From the NCBI GenBank assembly GCA_964653095.1, contig CAZZEH010000007.1, positions 1-64,000 of the forward strand: DNA of 64,000 nucleotides. Direction: 5' to 3'. Under the pieces are notes generated by a model, which worked only from the letters and a program-made list of their open reading frames with translations, had not been told where the DNA came from and made no database searches. Within the stretch, counting starts at the first letter, position 1; every line of letters begins with the position of its first letter. The stretch is from JAMLHH01 sp964653095 (GTDB lineage Bacteria; Bacteroidota; Bacteroidia; Chitinophagales; JADIYW01). The translations under genes and the position numbers were made by a program. Positions 55,605-63,675 of the stretch are shown in pieces.

Positions 55605-55655
55605 GCAGAAGCAGCTTTTGCACGCCTAACCGGGAAACACACACCGGACATTGAC

Positions 55656-56105
55656 CTACATATATTTCGCCACTATCATATCACAGGCCTCATCTAACAT
55701 CTGAAAGACGGATTCAAAACCGTTGTCATCCCAATACGGATCGGGAACTCCTCTGTCTTCACCCGGATAAACTTCGTTGAGAATGAGCTTGATTTTGTCT
55801 TTTTCTTCCTCTTTGGCAAGAGCCATGAGGTCGTTGTAATTTTGTATATCCATGGCGTAAATCACATCAAAATCTTCATAATCAATGCTTCTGACTTTTC
55901 TTGCACGTTGATCTGTAATATTCACGTGATATTTGGAAGCGACTTTTATCGACCTCCTGTCCGGACCGTCACCACTGTGCCAGTCGCTTGTCCCGGCAGA
56001 ATCTACAATCCAGTCCAACTGAGCTTCCTGAATCTTTTTCTTCATAATACCCTCTGCCAAAGGTGAACGGCAAATATTCCCGAGGCACACCATCAAAATT
56101 TTCAT
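55656..56105 (-). CDS. Low-molecular-weight protein-tyrosine phosphatase
   Basis: A 149-residue enzyme. The P-loop VCLGNICRSPLAEG (CX5R) is at residues 6-19, and the general-acid Asp is in VPDPYWDD near the C-terminus. Length and order are those of the LMW-PTP family. These enzymes dephosphorylate tyrosine kinases of capsule synthesis or other proteins. No tyrosine kinase gene is in the window. It is divergent from the FKBP gene with 47 bp between. A one-mismatch -7 element (TATCTTTC, minus strand) lies in that gap. Confidence 0.94.
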   Translation of the reverse strand: MKILMVCLGNICRSPLAEGIMKKKIQEAQLDWIVDSAGTSDWHSGDGPDRRSIKVASKYHVNITDQRARKVRSIDYEDFDVIYAMDIQNYNDLMALAKEEEKDKIKLILNEVYPGEDRGVPDPYWDDNGFESVFQMLDEACDMIVAKYM

Positions 56106-56152
56106 GCTGCTTTTTTATTTAGAAAGATACAAATCTGTACTTTTAATTACAA

Positions 56153-57007
56153 ATGAAACTCAGACTTCAACTTTTAATCTTATGCCTTTCTTTCAGTATT
56201 CTGATTCAGGCAAAAGACACCACACAGATTGAAAACGGTACCCGCTTTTTTATCGAAAATAAAAGCAGTCACATGCATTCTCCGAAATTTGGCGATATCA
56301 TCACTATGAAACTGATAAAATATGACGGAAATGGCACCCTGCTTTTCAGCACAGATGAAATACACGGATCGCAGGGAATAGAAATCAGACTCAACAATCC
56401 GAATTTCCCCGGTGATATCTTACACGTATTTACACACCTCAAACCGGGAGAAAGAGCGACAGTAACTGTACCCAAATGGGTGGCAGACCAGGACAGTGCT
56501 TTAATGGGGCAGGAAAGCTATTACAGATATCAAATTGAACTGGTCAATTACATCACCGAAAAAGAGTTGCAAAAAAGGCAGGATAAACTTTTAAAATCAC
56601 TTAGAGAAATTCAGGGGAATCTGTTTGACAGCATAACCAATTCTTTGTCTTCCGTCTATCAGGTGACCTATAAAAAAGACGGATTATACATTCTGAAATC
56701 ATCCAAGCAAAAAGTAAAAAAGAAAGAACAAATAAAATCAGGGCAAAAAATCAGAGTGCATTATATTTTGCACCGCTTGCCGGAAATGCATGAGCTGGAC
56801 AACTCATACCAAAGAAGTGAGTCCTTTGAATTTATTGCTGATCAGGGTCAGGTCATCCGGGGCTGGGATATAGCGATTCGACAACTCAAACCCGGTGACC
56901 AAGCTATACTCCTCATTCCTTCCTGGCTGGCTTACGGATTTTCGGGTTCAGGCTTTAATATCAAACCTAACACTCCATTATACTTTGAGATAGAAATCTT
57001 AAAGTGA
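56153..57007 (+). CDS. Exported tandem FKBP-type peptidyl-prolyl isomerase
   Basis: A 284-residue protein with a signal peptide (LQLLILCLSFSILIQA) and no lipobox cysteine. Two FKBP-like units follow. The first (about 44-132) has GDIITMKLIKYDGNGTLLFS and LKPGERATVTVPKWVADQDSAL and looks degenerate. The second (about 188-284) has KIRVHYILHRL, VIRGWDIAIRQLKPGDQAILLIPSWLAYG and ends in LYFEIEILK, close to functional FKBPs. It probably aids folding of envelope proteins. GldI, a gliding-associated FKBP, is a relative, but the absence of a lipobox argues against equating the two. Confidence 0.87.
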   Translation: MKLRLQLLILCLSFSILIQAKDTTQIENGTRFFIENKSSHMHSPKFGDIITMKLIKYDGNGTLLFSTDEIHGSQGIEIRLNNPNFPGDILHVFTHLKPGERATVTVPKWVADQDSALMGQESYYRYQIELVNYITEKELQKRQDKLLKSLREIQGNLFDSITNSLSSVYQVTYKKDGLYILKSSKQKVKKKEQIKSGQKIRVHYILHRLPEMHELDNSYQRSESFEFIADQGQVIRGWDIAIRQLKPGDQAILLIPSWLAYGFSGSGFNIKPNTPLYFEIEILK

Positions 57008-57115
57008 ATGCACAGAGCAGGAAATAAAAGCATCATTCCCGGCAACTCAACTAATCAATTTTGATTTATGGTTTCGAGTTTATGGGCGATGAGCGTCAGT
57101 CGAACCGTTCATCTC

Positions 57116-57178
57116 GACTCCGCTCGATGACCGGACGACTCCGCTCGATGACCGGACGACTTCACTCGATGACCGGAT
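57116..57178. repeat. Three tandem copies of a 21-bp GC-rich repeat
   Basis: Copies GACTCCGCTCGATGACCGGAC (57116-57136), an identical one (57137-57157) and a two- to three-base variant (57158-57178) stand out from the AT-rich surroundings. Related GC-rich intergenic repeats containing TCATCGAGCGGAGTC occur in Bacteroidota. The region 57008-57242 holds nothing else I can assign. Confidence 0.75.
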
Positions 57179-57242
57179 ATACTCTTTATCGACACATTAG
57201 TTAATTTCTCAATAAAGATTGAAGACTTTGAGGGGGCGAATT

Positions 57243-57590
57243 TTACTTAACGACGAAGCGTCCTGTGGAAATCGTCTTGTTATCGGACTTCAGCTGATAA
57301 ATATACATTCCTGAAATGAGGTTGTCTCTGTTAAACCTTACCTCTGACTGATCTATGCTGTTTACGCTATACACTTCCTTTCCGACCACGTTGTAAAAAG
57401 TAATACTGATGTTGCGATTTTCGAAGTCAAGAGTCTCAGACACTTTTATGATAGCTTCGGTTACAACCGGATTAGGATATATTTTCACATAGTCCATGTC
57501 CAGGAATTTACTGTTAGTCTGAGCCTGTACTAAACTGCCCAAAACCAACGTAAGTGCCAACAAAAGACTATATTTCAGATTCCTCTTCAT
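57243..57590 (-). CDS. Minimal exported protein consisting of a T9SS type A sorting domain
   Basis: A 115-residue protein. A signal peptide (YSLLLALTLVLGSLVQAQ) is followed by only about 10 residues and then a complete type A T9SS C-terminal domain. The domain shows YVKIYPNPVVTEAIIKVS (34-51), ISITFYNVVGKEVYSV, and a SGMYIYQLKSDNKTISTGRFVVK ending. No passenger domain exists. Such CTD-only proteins occur in Bacteroidota; their function is unclear. The gene stands alone next to the 21-bp repeats and could be a remnant of a longer T9SS substrate. Confidence 0.85.
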   Translation of the reverse strand: MKRNLKYSLLLALTLVLGSLVQAQTNSKFLDMDYVKIYPNPVVTEAIIKVSETLDFENRNISITFYNVVGKEVYSVNSIDQSEVRFNRDNLISGMYIYQLKSDNKTISTGRFVVK

Positions 57591-57780
57591 TACAATTAGA
57601 TAAAGATATTAAGTTCATTTTAAGAATGCAATAATTTTGCCAAAATATTTACGCAGATATTGCGTTAGCAGTGCTTTACCGATAAGAAATATCTGAAATG
57701 GACAATCAATCATACCGTTTGCCGGGATTACTTTATAATCCGGAGTTAATCTCGGGCATTCTCCTGTTGTCGTTTTTGGA

Positions 57781-57812
57781 TTGATCGGATATATTTACTC
57801 CTATTATATTTG
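57781..57812 (+). promoter_or_regulatory. Promoter of the gmhB-like gene
   Basis: TTG at 57781-57783 and TATATTTG at 57805-57812 are spaced 21 nt, a good consensus match. The start site near 57818 leaves a leader of about 9 nt before ATG 57827. Confidence 0.6.
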
Positions 57813-57826
57813 TATCTTGAAAGTTC

Positions 57827-58378
57827 ATGAGCGTAAACAAGGCAATTTTCTTAGACCGGGACGGAGTCATCAATCGTGAGAGAGGATATGTCAAATCATG
57901 GGCGAATTTTGAACTTTTTCCATGGACTGTAGAAGCTCTAAAATTAATTAGGGCTTCAGAATACCTGCCTGTGGTTATCACTAATCAGTCCGGTATCGCC
58001 AAAGGGCTGTATTCTGTCGAAGATGTACGCTTGATTCATCAAAAATTAAACTTGGTGCTTGAAAAACACAACGCAGAAATTGAAAGATTTTATTTCTGTC
58101 CTCACCACCCCCAGGGTTCTGTCAAAGAATACTCTATAAAGTGCCTGTGCCGGAAACCTTCCAACGGTCTGGTTTTACAGGCAGCAGCCGACTTAAATAT
58201 CTCGCTGAAAGATTCTTTTTTCATCGGGGACTCCGAAAGAGATATTATTGCGGGCAAACGCTCCGGCTGCACGACCTATGGTGTTAAAACCGGGCATGGT
58301 TTTGATGATGCGCGTATATTGCCTGATTTTCTTTGTGACAATTTATTAGATGCAGCAAAATCTATTCTAAGCTTATGA
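57827..58378 (+). CDS. GmhB-like D,D-heptose 1,7-bisphosphate phosphatase
   Basis: A 183-residue HAD-IIIA phosphatase. The catalytic FLDRDGVINRERGYV has nucleophile Asp10 and acid Asp12. TNQSGIAKG, the zinc-binding CPHHPQG...CLCRKP (Cys91, His93, Cys106, Cys108) and FFIGDSERDIIAGKRSG complete the GmhB pattern. GmhB removes the 7-phosphate in ADP-heptose synthesis for LPS. A histidinol-phosphatase role is the alternative for this family. No other heptose genes are in the window. It overlaps the convergent ctaA gene by 6 bp. Confidence 0.9.
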   Translation: MSVNKAIFLDRDGVINRERGYVKSWANFELFPWTVEALKLIRASEYLPVVITNQSGIAKGLYSVEDVRLIHQKLNLVLEKHNAEIERFYFCPHHPQGSVKEYSIKCLCRKPSNGLVLQAAADLNISLKDSFFIGDSERDIIAGKRSGCTTYGVKTGHGFDDARILPDFLCDNLLDAAKSILSL

Positions 58379-59419
58379 GGATAATGCCCTGTATTTCACA
58401 AAATAATGTAACCCTACTGTAATGGTCAAAAGTACAAAAGCTCCAAGCTGGTGCATCACTCCCCAACCTACCGGGACAGAACCTTTGCTGTAAATGACTG
58501 TGAAAATCCCCAAAAGAAGCTGTGTAGCGACAGTTACCAATAGAAGGTATCTGAAAATATGAAACAGAGATCTGGCTAAAGTATGTCTGGTCTTCCAAAA
58601 ATAATATATCACAAAAAAGAAGATAAAATAAGCTATCATTCTGTGAGTGAACTGAATTGTGATATTATTCTCATGTACATAATTTTCGAAAGGAATGTGT
58701 ATGCCTAAATTGTCAGGAATAAAAGCTCCATTCATAAGTGGCCAGGTTGTCGCATTCAGCGCGGCCTGAGAGCCGGCTACAATACCTCCCATGGCTATCT
58801 GTACTACAATCAAAACTAACAAAGCCGTTGTCAATAATCTTGCTCTTTTATCATATTTCAATTTGTACTTGGGATAAGTATCTTCTAAAAGCAGCCTGAA
58901 CAAATAAATAAAAATAGCACTTGCTACTAAGAGGTGCGACATAAGATTGATTGGATTGACCAATACCGTATTTTCTTTCAGACCGCTAATCACCATCAGC
59001 CATCCCACTACACCCGCCAATCCGCCCAGAATCAGCAATATCCCGTAACGGACAATTTGATTTTTGGCTATCTGCCCTTTAATTATAAAATAAATCATCG
59101 GGAACAGAAAAACAAAGCCCATCGCACGAGCCCAAAGTCTGTGAAACCATTCCCAGAAAAAGATATTTTTAAACTCTGAAATATCCATTTGGCTGTTGAC
59201 CAGCTTGAATTGGTCAAACTGCTGGTATTTATGGAAAGCCTCATTCCACTGCTCTGCATTTAGGGGCGGGAATGTTCCCATAATCACATTCCACTCCGTA
59301 ATAGAAAGTCCTGATCCGGTCAGCCTCGTAACCCCGCCGATTAGAATTTGCAAAAAAACCATGACTAACCCGATCATCAGCCATATACGTACTGCTTTGG
59401 GAGCCTGTTTTTTTGTCAT
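58373..59419 (-). CDS. ctaA: Haem A synthase (COX15/CtaA)
   Basis: A 348-residue membrane protein with eight helices that oxidises haem O to haem A for cytochrome oxidases. The N-terminal IGVT-type GGVTRLTGSGLSITEWNVIMGTFPPLNAEQW matches the type 2 CtaA/COX15 family. The haem-ligand histidines are in FWEWFHRLWARAMG, LMSHLLVAS, QFTHRMIAYF and WGVMHQLGAFV. It is transcribed leftward, 49 bp after rng. ctaB and oxidase genes are elsewhere. Confidence 0.95.
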   Translation of the reverse strand: MTKKQAPKAVRIWLMIGLVMVFLQILIGGVTRLTGSGLSITEWNVIMGTFPPLNAEQWNEAFHKYQQFDQFKLVNSQMDISEFKNIFFWEWFHRLWARAMGFVFLFPMIYFIIKGQIAKNQIVRYGILLILGGLAGVVGWLMVISGLKENTVLVNPINLMSHLLVASAIFIYLFRLLLEDTYPKYKLKYDKRARLLTTALLVLIVVQIAMGGIVAGSQAALNATTWPLMNGAFIPDNLGIHIPFENYVHENNITIQFTHRMIAYFIFFFVIYYFWKTRHTLARSLFHIFRYLLLVTVATQLLLGIFTVIYSKGSVPVGWGVMHQLGAFVLLTITVGLHYFVKYRALSS

Positions 59420-59468
59420 AACCTATTTTTTAGGAACTTACGCTTTACCGCATTCAATATAGTAAACT

Positions 59469-61022
59469 CTAATGTTTTTTCTCTCTGATTCTTTGTCTGT
59501 TTAATAAATAAAACTCTCTCAAATCCAACGACACATCTTCTACTATTTTCACCCATATCCGGGACTGTAAATACCACCTCCACTTCCTCCCGACTATTCC
59601 TTCTCTCAAATAAGAAGCTATCAGAGGATGCACGATGAGATTATACTTATTCCCTCCGGCTTTATATCCTTCTTTCAGAGAGGCTATTTCGAGTTCAATG
59701 TTTCCCGCAATTTCCTGAGGAACTATATCTCTGCGCGATTCAGCGCGGCCAGAATCCTCTGTTTCCAACCTTGTCTGCGAACGTACGCGTTGTCTGGTAA
59801 TTTCCATCAGCCCAAACTTACTGATTGGCAAAATACTGTGCTTCGCTCTGTCTGTCCGCATAGCTTCTTCCATAGCTTTGTAAATCTTTGTGCGATTTTC
59901 AGAAGATTTCATATCAATAAAATCTATGACTATTATTCCTCCTATATCCCGCACTCTGAGTTGGCGGGCAATTTCAGGGACAGCCTCCAAATTCACATTA
60001 AAAGCATTGGTATCCTGATCCAGCTCTTTGTTGACTTTAGGACCACTGTTAATGTCTATCACTCTCAATGCCTCTGTATTTTCAATAATCAGATATGCGC
60101 CGCTTTTTAAAGTAACATTTTTACCAAAAGAATTTTTTACCTGTCTCGAGACATCAAATTCATCGAAAATAGGCCTATTCCCTTTGTACAGCTCTAATTT
60201 TTCGGCATGTTTGGGAGCCTTTTTTTCGAGATACACACTCAGTTTGTCATACAGCTTCTCGTTGTCACAGATTACACGCTCAAAGCTGTCATTGAGCATA
60301 TCCCGAATAAGCGTAAACGATTTGCTCATCTCAGACAAAAGCCTTTTGGGAGAATCTGAAGCCTCCAGTTTGCTGTTTATATTATTCCATTTGTCCAAAA
60401 GAGACTGTATATCCTTTTTGATTCTGTTTTCCGATTGGTTTACCGCATTTGTACGAACTACAATCCCAAAATTTTTAGGCCTGACTTTCTCAACAATTGC
60501 AGTGAGTCTTTCTCTTTCAGAATTCTCAACAATCTTTTTTGATACTCCAACATTATTGGCAAAAGGTGCAAGTACAACATATCTCCCCGGAATAGTAATT
60601 TCACATGTCATTCTTGGACCTTTGGTAGAAATTGCTTCCTTCATGATTTGAGTAACCACCCAATCATTTTTTTTCAGAACATCCTGAATTTTTCCGTCTT
60701 TGCGGATTTCCTTCTCTAACTCTAAACCGTTTAGGGCTGTGTCCGACTGCTGATTTTGAATATTCCGGGTGAATTTTTTCAGGCTCAACAGTGCCGGACT
60801 CAAATCAGAATAGTGAATAAAAGCATCTTTTTCATGCCCTATATCCACAAATGCCGCATTTAATCCCGGATTTAACTTCTTGACTCGTCCCAAATAGATA
60901 TCTCCTACCGAGTAATTACTCTGATCGTAACGATCTATGTGATATTCCATAAGTCTTTTATCTTCAAGAAGTGCAATTTCTACCCCAACCGTGTTAGAGT
61001 GTATTATTAATTCTCTAACCAC
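59469..61022 (-). CDS. rng: Ribonuclease E/G family endoribonuclease lacking zinc-link cysteines
   Basis: A 517-residue single-strand RNase of the RNase G size class. The S1-like domain (about 38-130) contains YLGRVKKLNPGLNAAFVDIGHEKDAFIHYSDL. The DNase I-like catalytic core has RVIDINSGPKVN and IIVIDFIDMKSSENR with the Mg2+-binding aspartates. After KFGLMEITRQRVRSQ, where E. coli RNase E and G have the CPxCxGxG zinc-link, this protein has no cysteine at all. I checked the other frames and found no cysteine pair, so a frameshift is unlikely. Family role: rRNA processing and mRNA turnover. A 200-bp leader lies upstream, after the mS38-like gene. Confidence 0.93.
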   Translation of the reverse strand: MVRELIIHSNTVGVEIALLEDKRLMEYHIDRYDQSNYSVGDIYLGRVKKLNPGLNAAFVDIGHEKDAFIHYSDLSPALLSLKKFTRNIQNQQSDTALNGLELEKEIRKDGKIQDVLKKNDWVVTQIMKEAISTKGPRMTCEITIPGRYVVLAPFANNVGVSKKIVENSERERLTAIVEKVRPKNFGIVVRTNAVNQSENRIKKDIQSLLDKWNNINSKLEASDSPKRLLSEMSKSFTLIRDMLNDSFERVICDNEKLYDKLSVYLEKKAPKHAEKLELYKGNRPIFDEFDVSRQVKNSFGKNVTLKSGAYLIIENTEALRVIDINSGPKVNKELDQDTNAFNVNLEAVPEIARQLRVRDIGGIIVIDFIDMKSSENRTKIYKAMEEAMRTDRAKHSILPISKFGLMEITRQRVRSQTRLETEDSGRAESRRDIVPQEIAGNIELEIASLKEGYKAGGNKYNLIVHPLIASYLREGIVGRKWRWYLQSRIWVKIVEDVSLDLREFYLLNRQRIREKKH

Positions 61023-61222
61023 TTTGATAGATTTAATTTTATGAAAATTGAAATAAGCCGTTAATCCGCTTCCATAATTGTCTTTCTATATGTATCCATG
61101 ATACAGTGCAGGATTGTGCCTATCAATCGTTTTCTGATTTATCCTGCCGTAATCTTAAATTGCACTGTCATTATACACGACTTTACATTGAGAAGCTTAT
61201 TAATTCACAGCTCATCTGCATC

Positions 61223-61315
61223 TTACTTCTTCTTTTTATGTCTGTTTTTTCTAAGTCTTTTCTTTCTTTTGTGAGTAGAAATCTTGTGTCTTTTTCTTTT
61301 TTTTCCGCTTGGCAT
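61223..61315 (-). CDS. 30-residue basic protein, AURKAIP1/COX24 (mS38/bS22-like) ribosomal protein
   Basis: A 30-codon ORF from ATG 61315 to TAA 61223 encodes a Lys/Arg-rich peptide. It starts MPSGKKRKRHKISTHKRKKR and continues LRKNRHKKKK. The pattern matches the AURKAIP1/COX24 domain seen as a tiny conserved protein in Bacteroidota and related to mitochondrial mS38 and mycobacterial bS22. It presumably binds rRNA in the small subunit. It begins 20 bp after the TPR gene's stop codon and precedes rng by 200 bp, so it is part of the HU-TPR-rng group. It is too short for routine gene calling. Confidence 0.85.
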   Translation of the reverse strand: MPSGKKRKRHKISTHKRKKRLRKNRHKKKK

Positions 61316-61335
61316 AATTAAATTTTTTATATTTC

Positions 61336-62178
61336 TTAATTAGATTTTATAGTTTCTATAAACTGGTCTATTTCTTTACTGAACTCCGGACTGTCTATCA
61401 TTTTTTTCAGTAATTCAAAAAGCTCAATTGCTCTGTCTTTATTGCCCAATCCTTCTTGTGCAAATGCCATAAAATATATTGCTTCAGTATTACCCGGATT
61501 CAGTATCAGAGCTTTGTCGAGATACTCCTTTGCTTTTTCATACTGCCCAGATATAATAGAAAATCTTCCGAGCAAAGTCAGCGCCCGCATATTTTCAGGT
61601 TCTTCCTCAACTACATCTTTCAAAAGCCCCACTCCTTTCATCGGTTCTGTCATACTCTCCAAATAAACTTCACCTGTTTTCAGCTTCAGAGTATTATCAT
61701 CAGGCTGTAAATTCAGAGCAGTTTCATACGAAAGGACTGCAAAATTAATAAGATTACTCTTGATTTCAATTGCGTCGGACTCTCTATACAGCAAAAAAAG
61801 CCGATCGCCTGCAAAAATTAGTCCTTCCGGGTTTTTCTCCAAATCAGAAATCAAATAATAATAATAGGCTGCCAGCTCTTCTGAACGTTCACTCCAAAAT
61901 CTTGCGGCATCCCGTCCTATCTTAATTTTTTGATTTTTATCCGTAGTTTCTTCCCATAAGTCTCTGAGTGTCCGGGCGGTGGACTGGTCTGTTTTGTCAT
62001 CGAGTCCGTTTATTTTAGCGACCTCAAATTCATCAAAAGACACCCCCTCATCCTGATGCTGATGAACTTCGCTTTTCTTTTCATCTTTATTCAGAACAGT
62101 AAAATTGCCGAAATACAATATCCCGATTGTACTTAAGGCTATTACACTCAGAATAAGTGTACCCTTTTTAGTGTTCAC
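61336..62178 (-). CDS. Membrane-anchored TPR-repeat protein
   Basis: A 280-residue protein with one N-terminal anchor or uncleaved signal (TLILSVIALSTIGILYFGNFTVL). An acidic linker follows, then TPR motifs from about residue 80, ending with AKEYLDKALILNPGNTEAIYFMAFAQEGLGNKDRAIELFELLKKMI. It lies 8 bp after HU and 20 bp before the mS38-like gene, an arrangement seen in Bacteroidota. Function unknown, probably a protein-protein scaffold in the periplasm. Confidence 0.85.
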   Translation of the reverse strand: MNTKKGTLILSVIALSTIGILYFGNFTVLNKDEKKSEVHQHQDEGVSFDEFEVAKINGLDDKTDQSTARTLRDLWEETTDKNQKIKIGRDAARFWSERSEELAAYYYYLISDLEKNPEGLIFAGDRLFLLYRESDAIEIKSNLINFAVLSYETALNLQPDDNTLKLKTGEVYLESMTEPMKGVGLLKDVVEEEPENMRALTLLGRFSIISGQYEKAKEYLDKALILNPGNTEAIYFMAFAQEGLGNKDRAIELFELLKKMIDSPEFSKEIDQFIETIKSN

Positions 62179-62186
62179 TCATTAAA

Positions 62187-62489
62187 TTATTTAGACTCTT
62201 TGTCCTTTAAACTGGACTCTTTTATCAGGTCCGAGAAAGTTTTTGACGGTTTGAAAGCCGGAATATCATGCTCGGGTATTTTTATTGCAATATTCTTTTT
62301 AATATTCCTTCCCACTTTAGCCTTACGGGTTTTTCTAATAAAGCTACCAAAACCTCTTATGTATAAATTTTCACCAGAGGCCAAAGCTTCTTTCACTTCT
62401 GTAAAAAATGATTCTAATGTGACCAATACATCTACTTTCGGCACTCCCGTTTTCTCCGCAATAATGTTAATAATATCCGCTTTTCTCAT
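62187..62489 (-). CDS. HU/IHF family DNA-binding protein
   Basis: A 100-residue nucleoid protein. KADIINIIAEKTGVPKVDVLVTLESFFTEVKEALASGENLYIRGFGSFIRKTRKAKVGRNIKKNIAIKIPEHDIPAFKPSKTF covers the full HU/IHF fold, including the beta-arm and the Pro of the AFKPSK end. The IHF-like 'GFGSF' motif is present. HU and IHF cannot be told apart reliably. It starts the HU-TPR-mS38-like transcript and is divergent from mutY with 106 bp between. Confidence 0.94.
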   Translation of the reverse strand: MRKADIINIIAEKTGVPKVDVLVTLESFFTEVKEALASGENLYIRGFGSFIRKTRKAKVGRNIKKNIAIKIPEHDIPAFKPSKTFSDLIKESSLKDKESK

Positions 62490-62595
62490 TTTATTTTGTT
62501 ATTAAATCTTTTGAATTTGAATGGGTTACAAAAATGCTAAAATAAATCATAATAACTAAACACTGCTCAATAATTTTATTAGTTTCATAACATTT

Positions 62596-63639
62596 ATGCA
62601 CGAAGACTTTACAAATGGCATCCTTTCCTGGTATGCCGAGAATAAAAGATATCACCCCTGGGAAAGCAGCAACAATCCTTACCATATCTGGCTGAGAGAG
62701 GTCATTTTTCAGCAAACCCGCATTGAACAGGGCATCCCGTATTACCATAAATTCATTAAAAAATATCCGACTATTCAGAGCCTCGCCAATGCCGCTCTTG
62801 ATGATATTTATAAAGACTGGGAGGGCTTGGGATATTACACCCGGGCAAGAAATCTGCATGCAGCAGCCGGGCAGATTGTGCAAGATTACGGTGGCAAATT
62901 TCCTTCTTTATATTCGGATATCATCCGTTTAAAAGGAGTGGGGCCATATACCGCAGCAGCAATTGCATCATTTGCATTCCGGCAGCCTTATGCCGTATTG
63001 GACGGAAATGTATTTAGAGTTTTATCCAGATTTTTTGGTATAAAAATACCTATTGACAGCCCTCAGGGCAAAAAAGTCTTTCAAAATCTGGCCAATGAGT
63101 GTATGGATTCTTCGCAGCCGGATATATATAATCAGGCGATCATGGACTTCGGAGCCATACAATGCACCCCGAGACAACCACTTTGTGAAAATTGTCCTCT
63201 ATCCTCAAATTGTGCGGCTTATCAGAAGTTTAATGTATCTGATTTTCCTGTAAAAAAAAGGAAAGCCATCAAGCGTCCGCGTTACTTCAATTATCTTGTG
63301 ATAAATAACGATAAAAATATTATCATCCAAAAAAGAGAGCAGAGTGATATATGGAAGAATCTCTATCAATTTCCGTTGGTTGAATCTGCTAAGAAAAACT
63401 TTACAAAAAATGACGCTCGCCTTGAGTTCGGCTCAAACTTTAATCTTCTTTCTGACAGTAAAATATACAGGCAAACCTTATCCCACCAAATTATAGCCGC
63501 AAAATTCTTTGAGATTGAAGCCAAGGACTTTACACTCAGAGAGAATTGGATGGCCATCGATATTCATGCGTTAAATCAATTTAGTTTCCCAAAAATCATC
63601 CGAGATTATTTGAGGGAAAGATTTTATTATCTATATTAG
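62596..63639 (+). CDS. mutY: A/G-specific adenine glycosylase MutY
   Basis: A 347-residue repair enzyme that removes adenine mispaired with 8-oxoguanine. The catalytic Glu is in WLREVIFQQTRIEQG. The helix-hairpin-helix with catalytic Asp is LKGVGPYTAAAIASFAF...AVLDGNVFRVLSR. The 4Fe-4S cluster motif C-x6-C-x2-C-x5-C is CTPRQPLCENCPLSSNC. A C-terminal NUDIX-like domain (about 230-347) recognises 8-oxoG. It begins 106 bp from the divergent HU gene and precedes ssb by 36 bp, an arrangement known in Bacteroidota. Confidence 0.96.
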   Translation: MHEDFTNGILSWYAENKRYHPWESSNNPYHIWLREVIFQQTRIEQGIPYYHKFIKKYPTIQSLANAALDDIYKDWEGLGYYTRARNLHAAAGQIVQDYGGKFPSLYSDIIRLKGVGPYTAAAIASFAFRQPYAVLDGNVFRVLSRFFGIKIPIDSPQGKKVFQNLANECMDSSQPDIYNQAIMDFGAIQCTPRQPLCENCPLSSNCAAYQKFNVSDFPVKKRKAIKRPRYFNYLVINNDKNIIIQKREQSDIWKNLYQFPLVESAKKNFTKNDARLEFGSNFNLLSDSKIYRQTLSHQIIAAKFFEIEAKDFTLRENWMAIDIHALNQFSFPKIIRDYLRERFYYLY

Positions 63640-63675
63640 GTTAGTATTCTTATTTTGTATTGAAAATCAAGGCTT

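Noticed and set aside
57698..57784. 28-codon ORF with hydrophobic C-terminus before the gmhB-like gene
   Set aside because: No recognisable family or ribosome-binding site, and it overlaps the -33 element of the gmhB-like promoter; probably chance.
60028..60651. 207-codon open frame antisense to rng
   Set aside because: It mirrors the coding pattern of a clear RNase E/G gene; no motif of its own.
61106..61321. 71-codon open frame on the plus strand
   Set aside because: It is antisense to the conserved 30-residue mS38-like gene and has no recognisable features.
62491..62883. 130-codon open frame antisense to mutY
   Set aside because: It lies opposite the catalytic region of mutY; no independent support.
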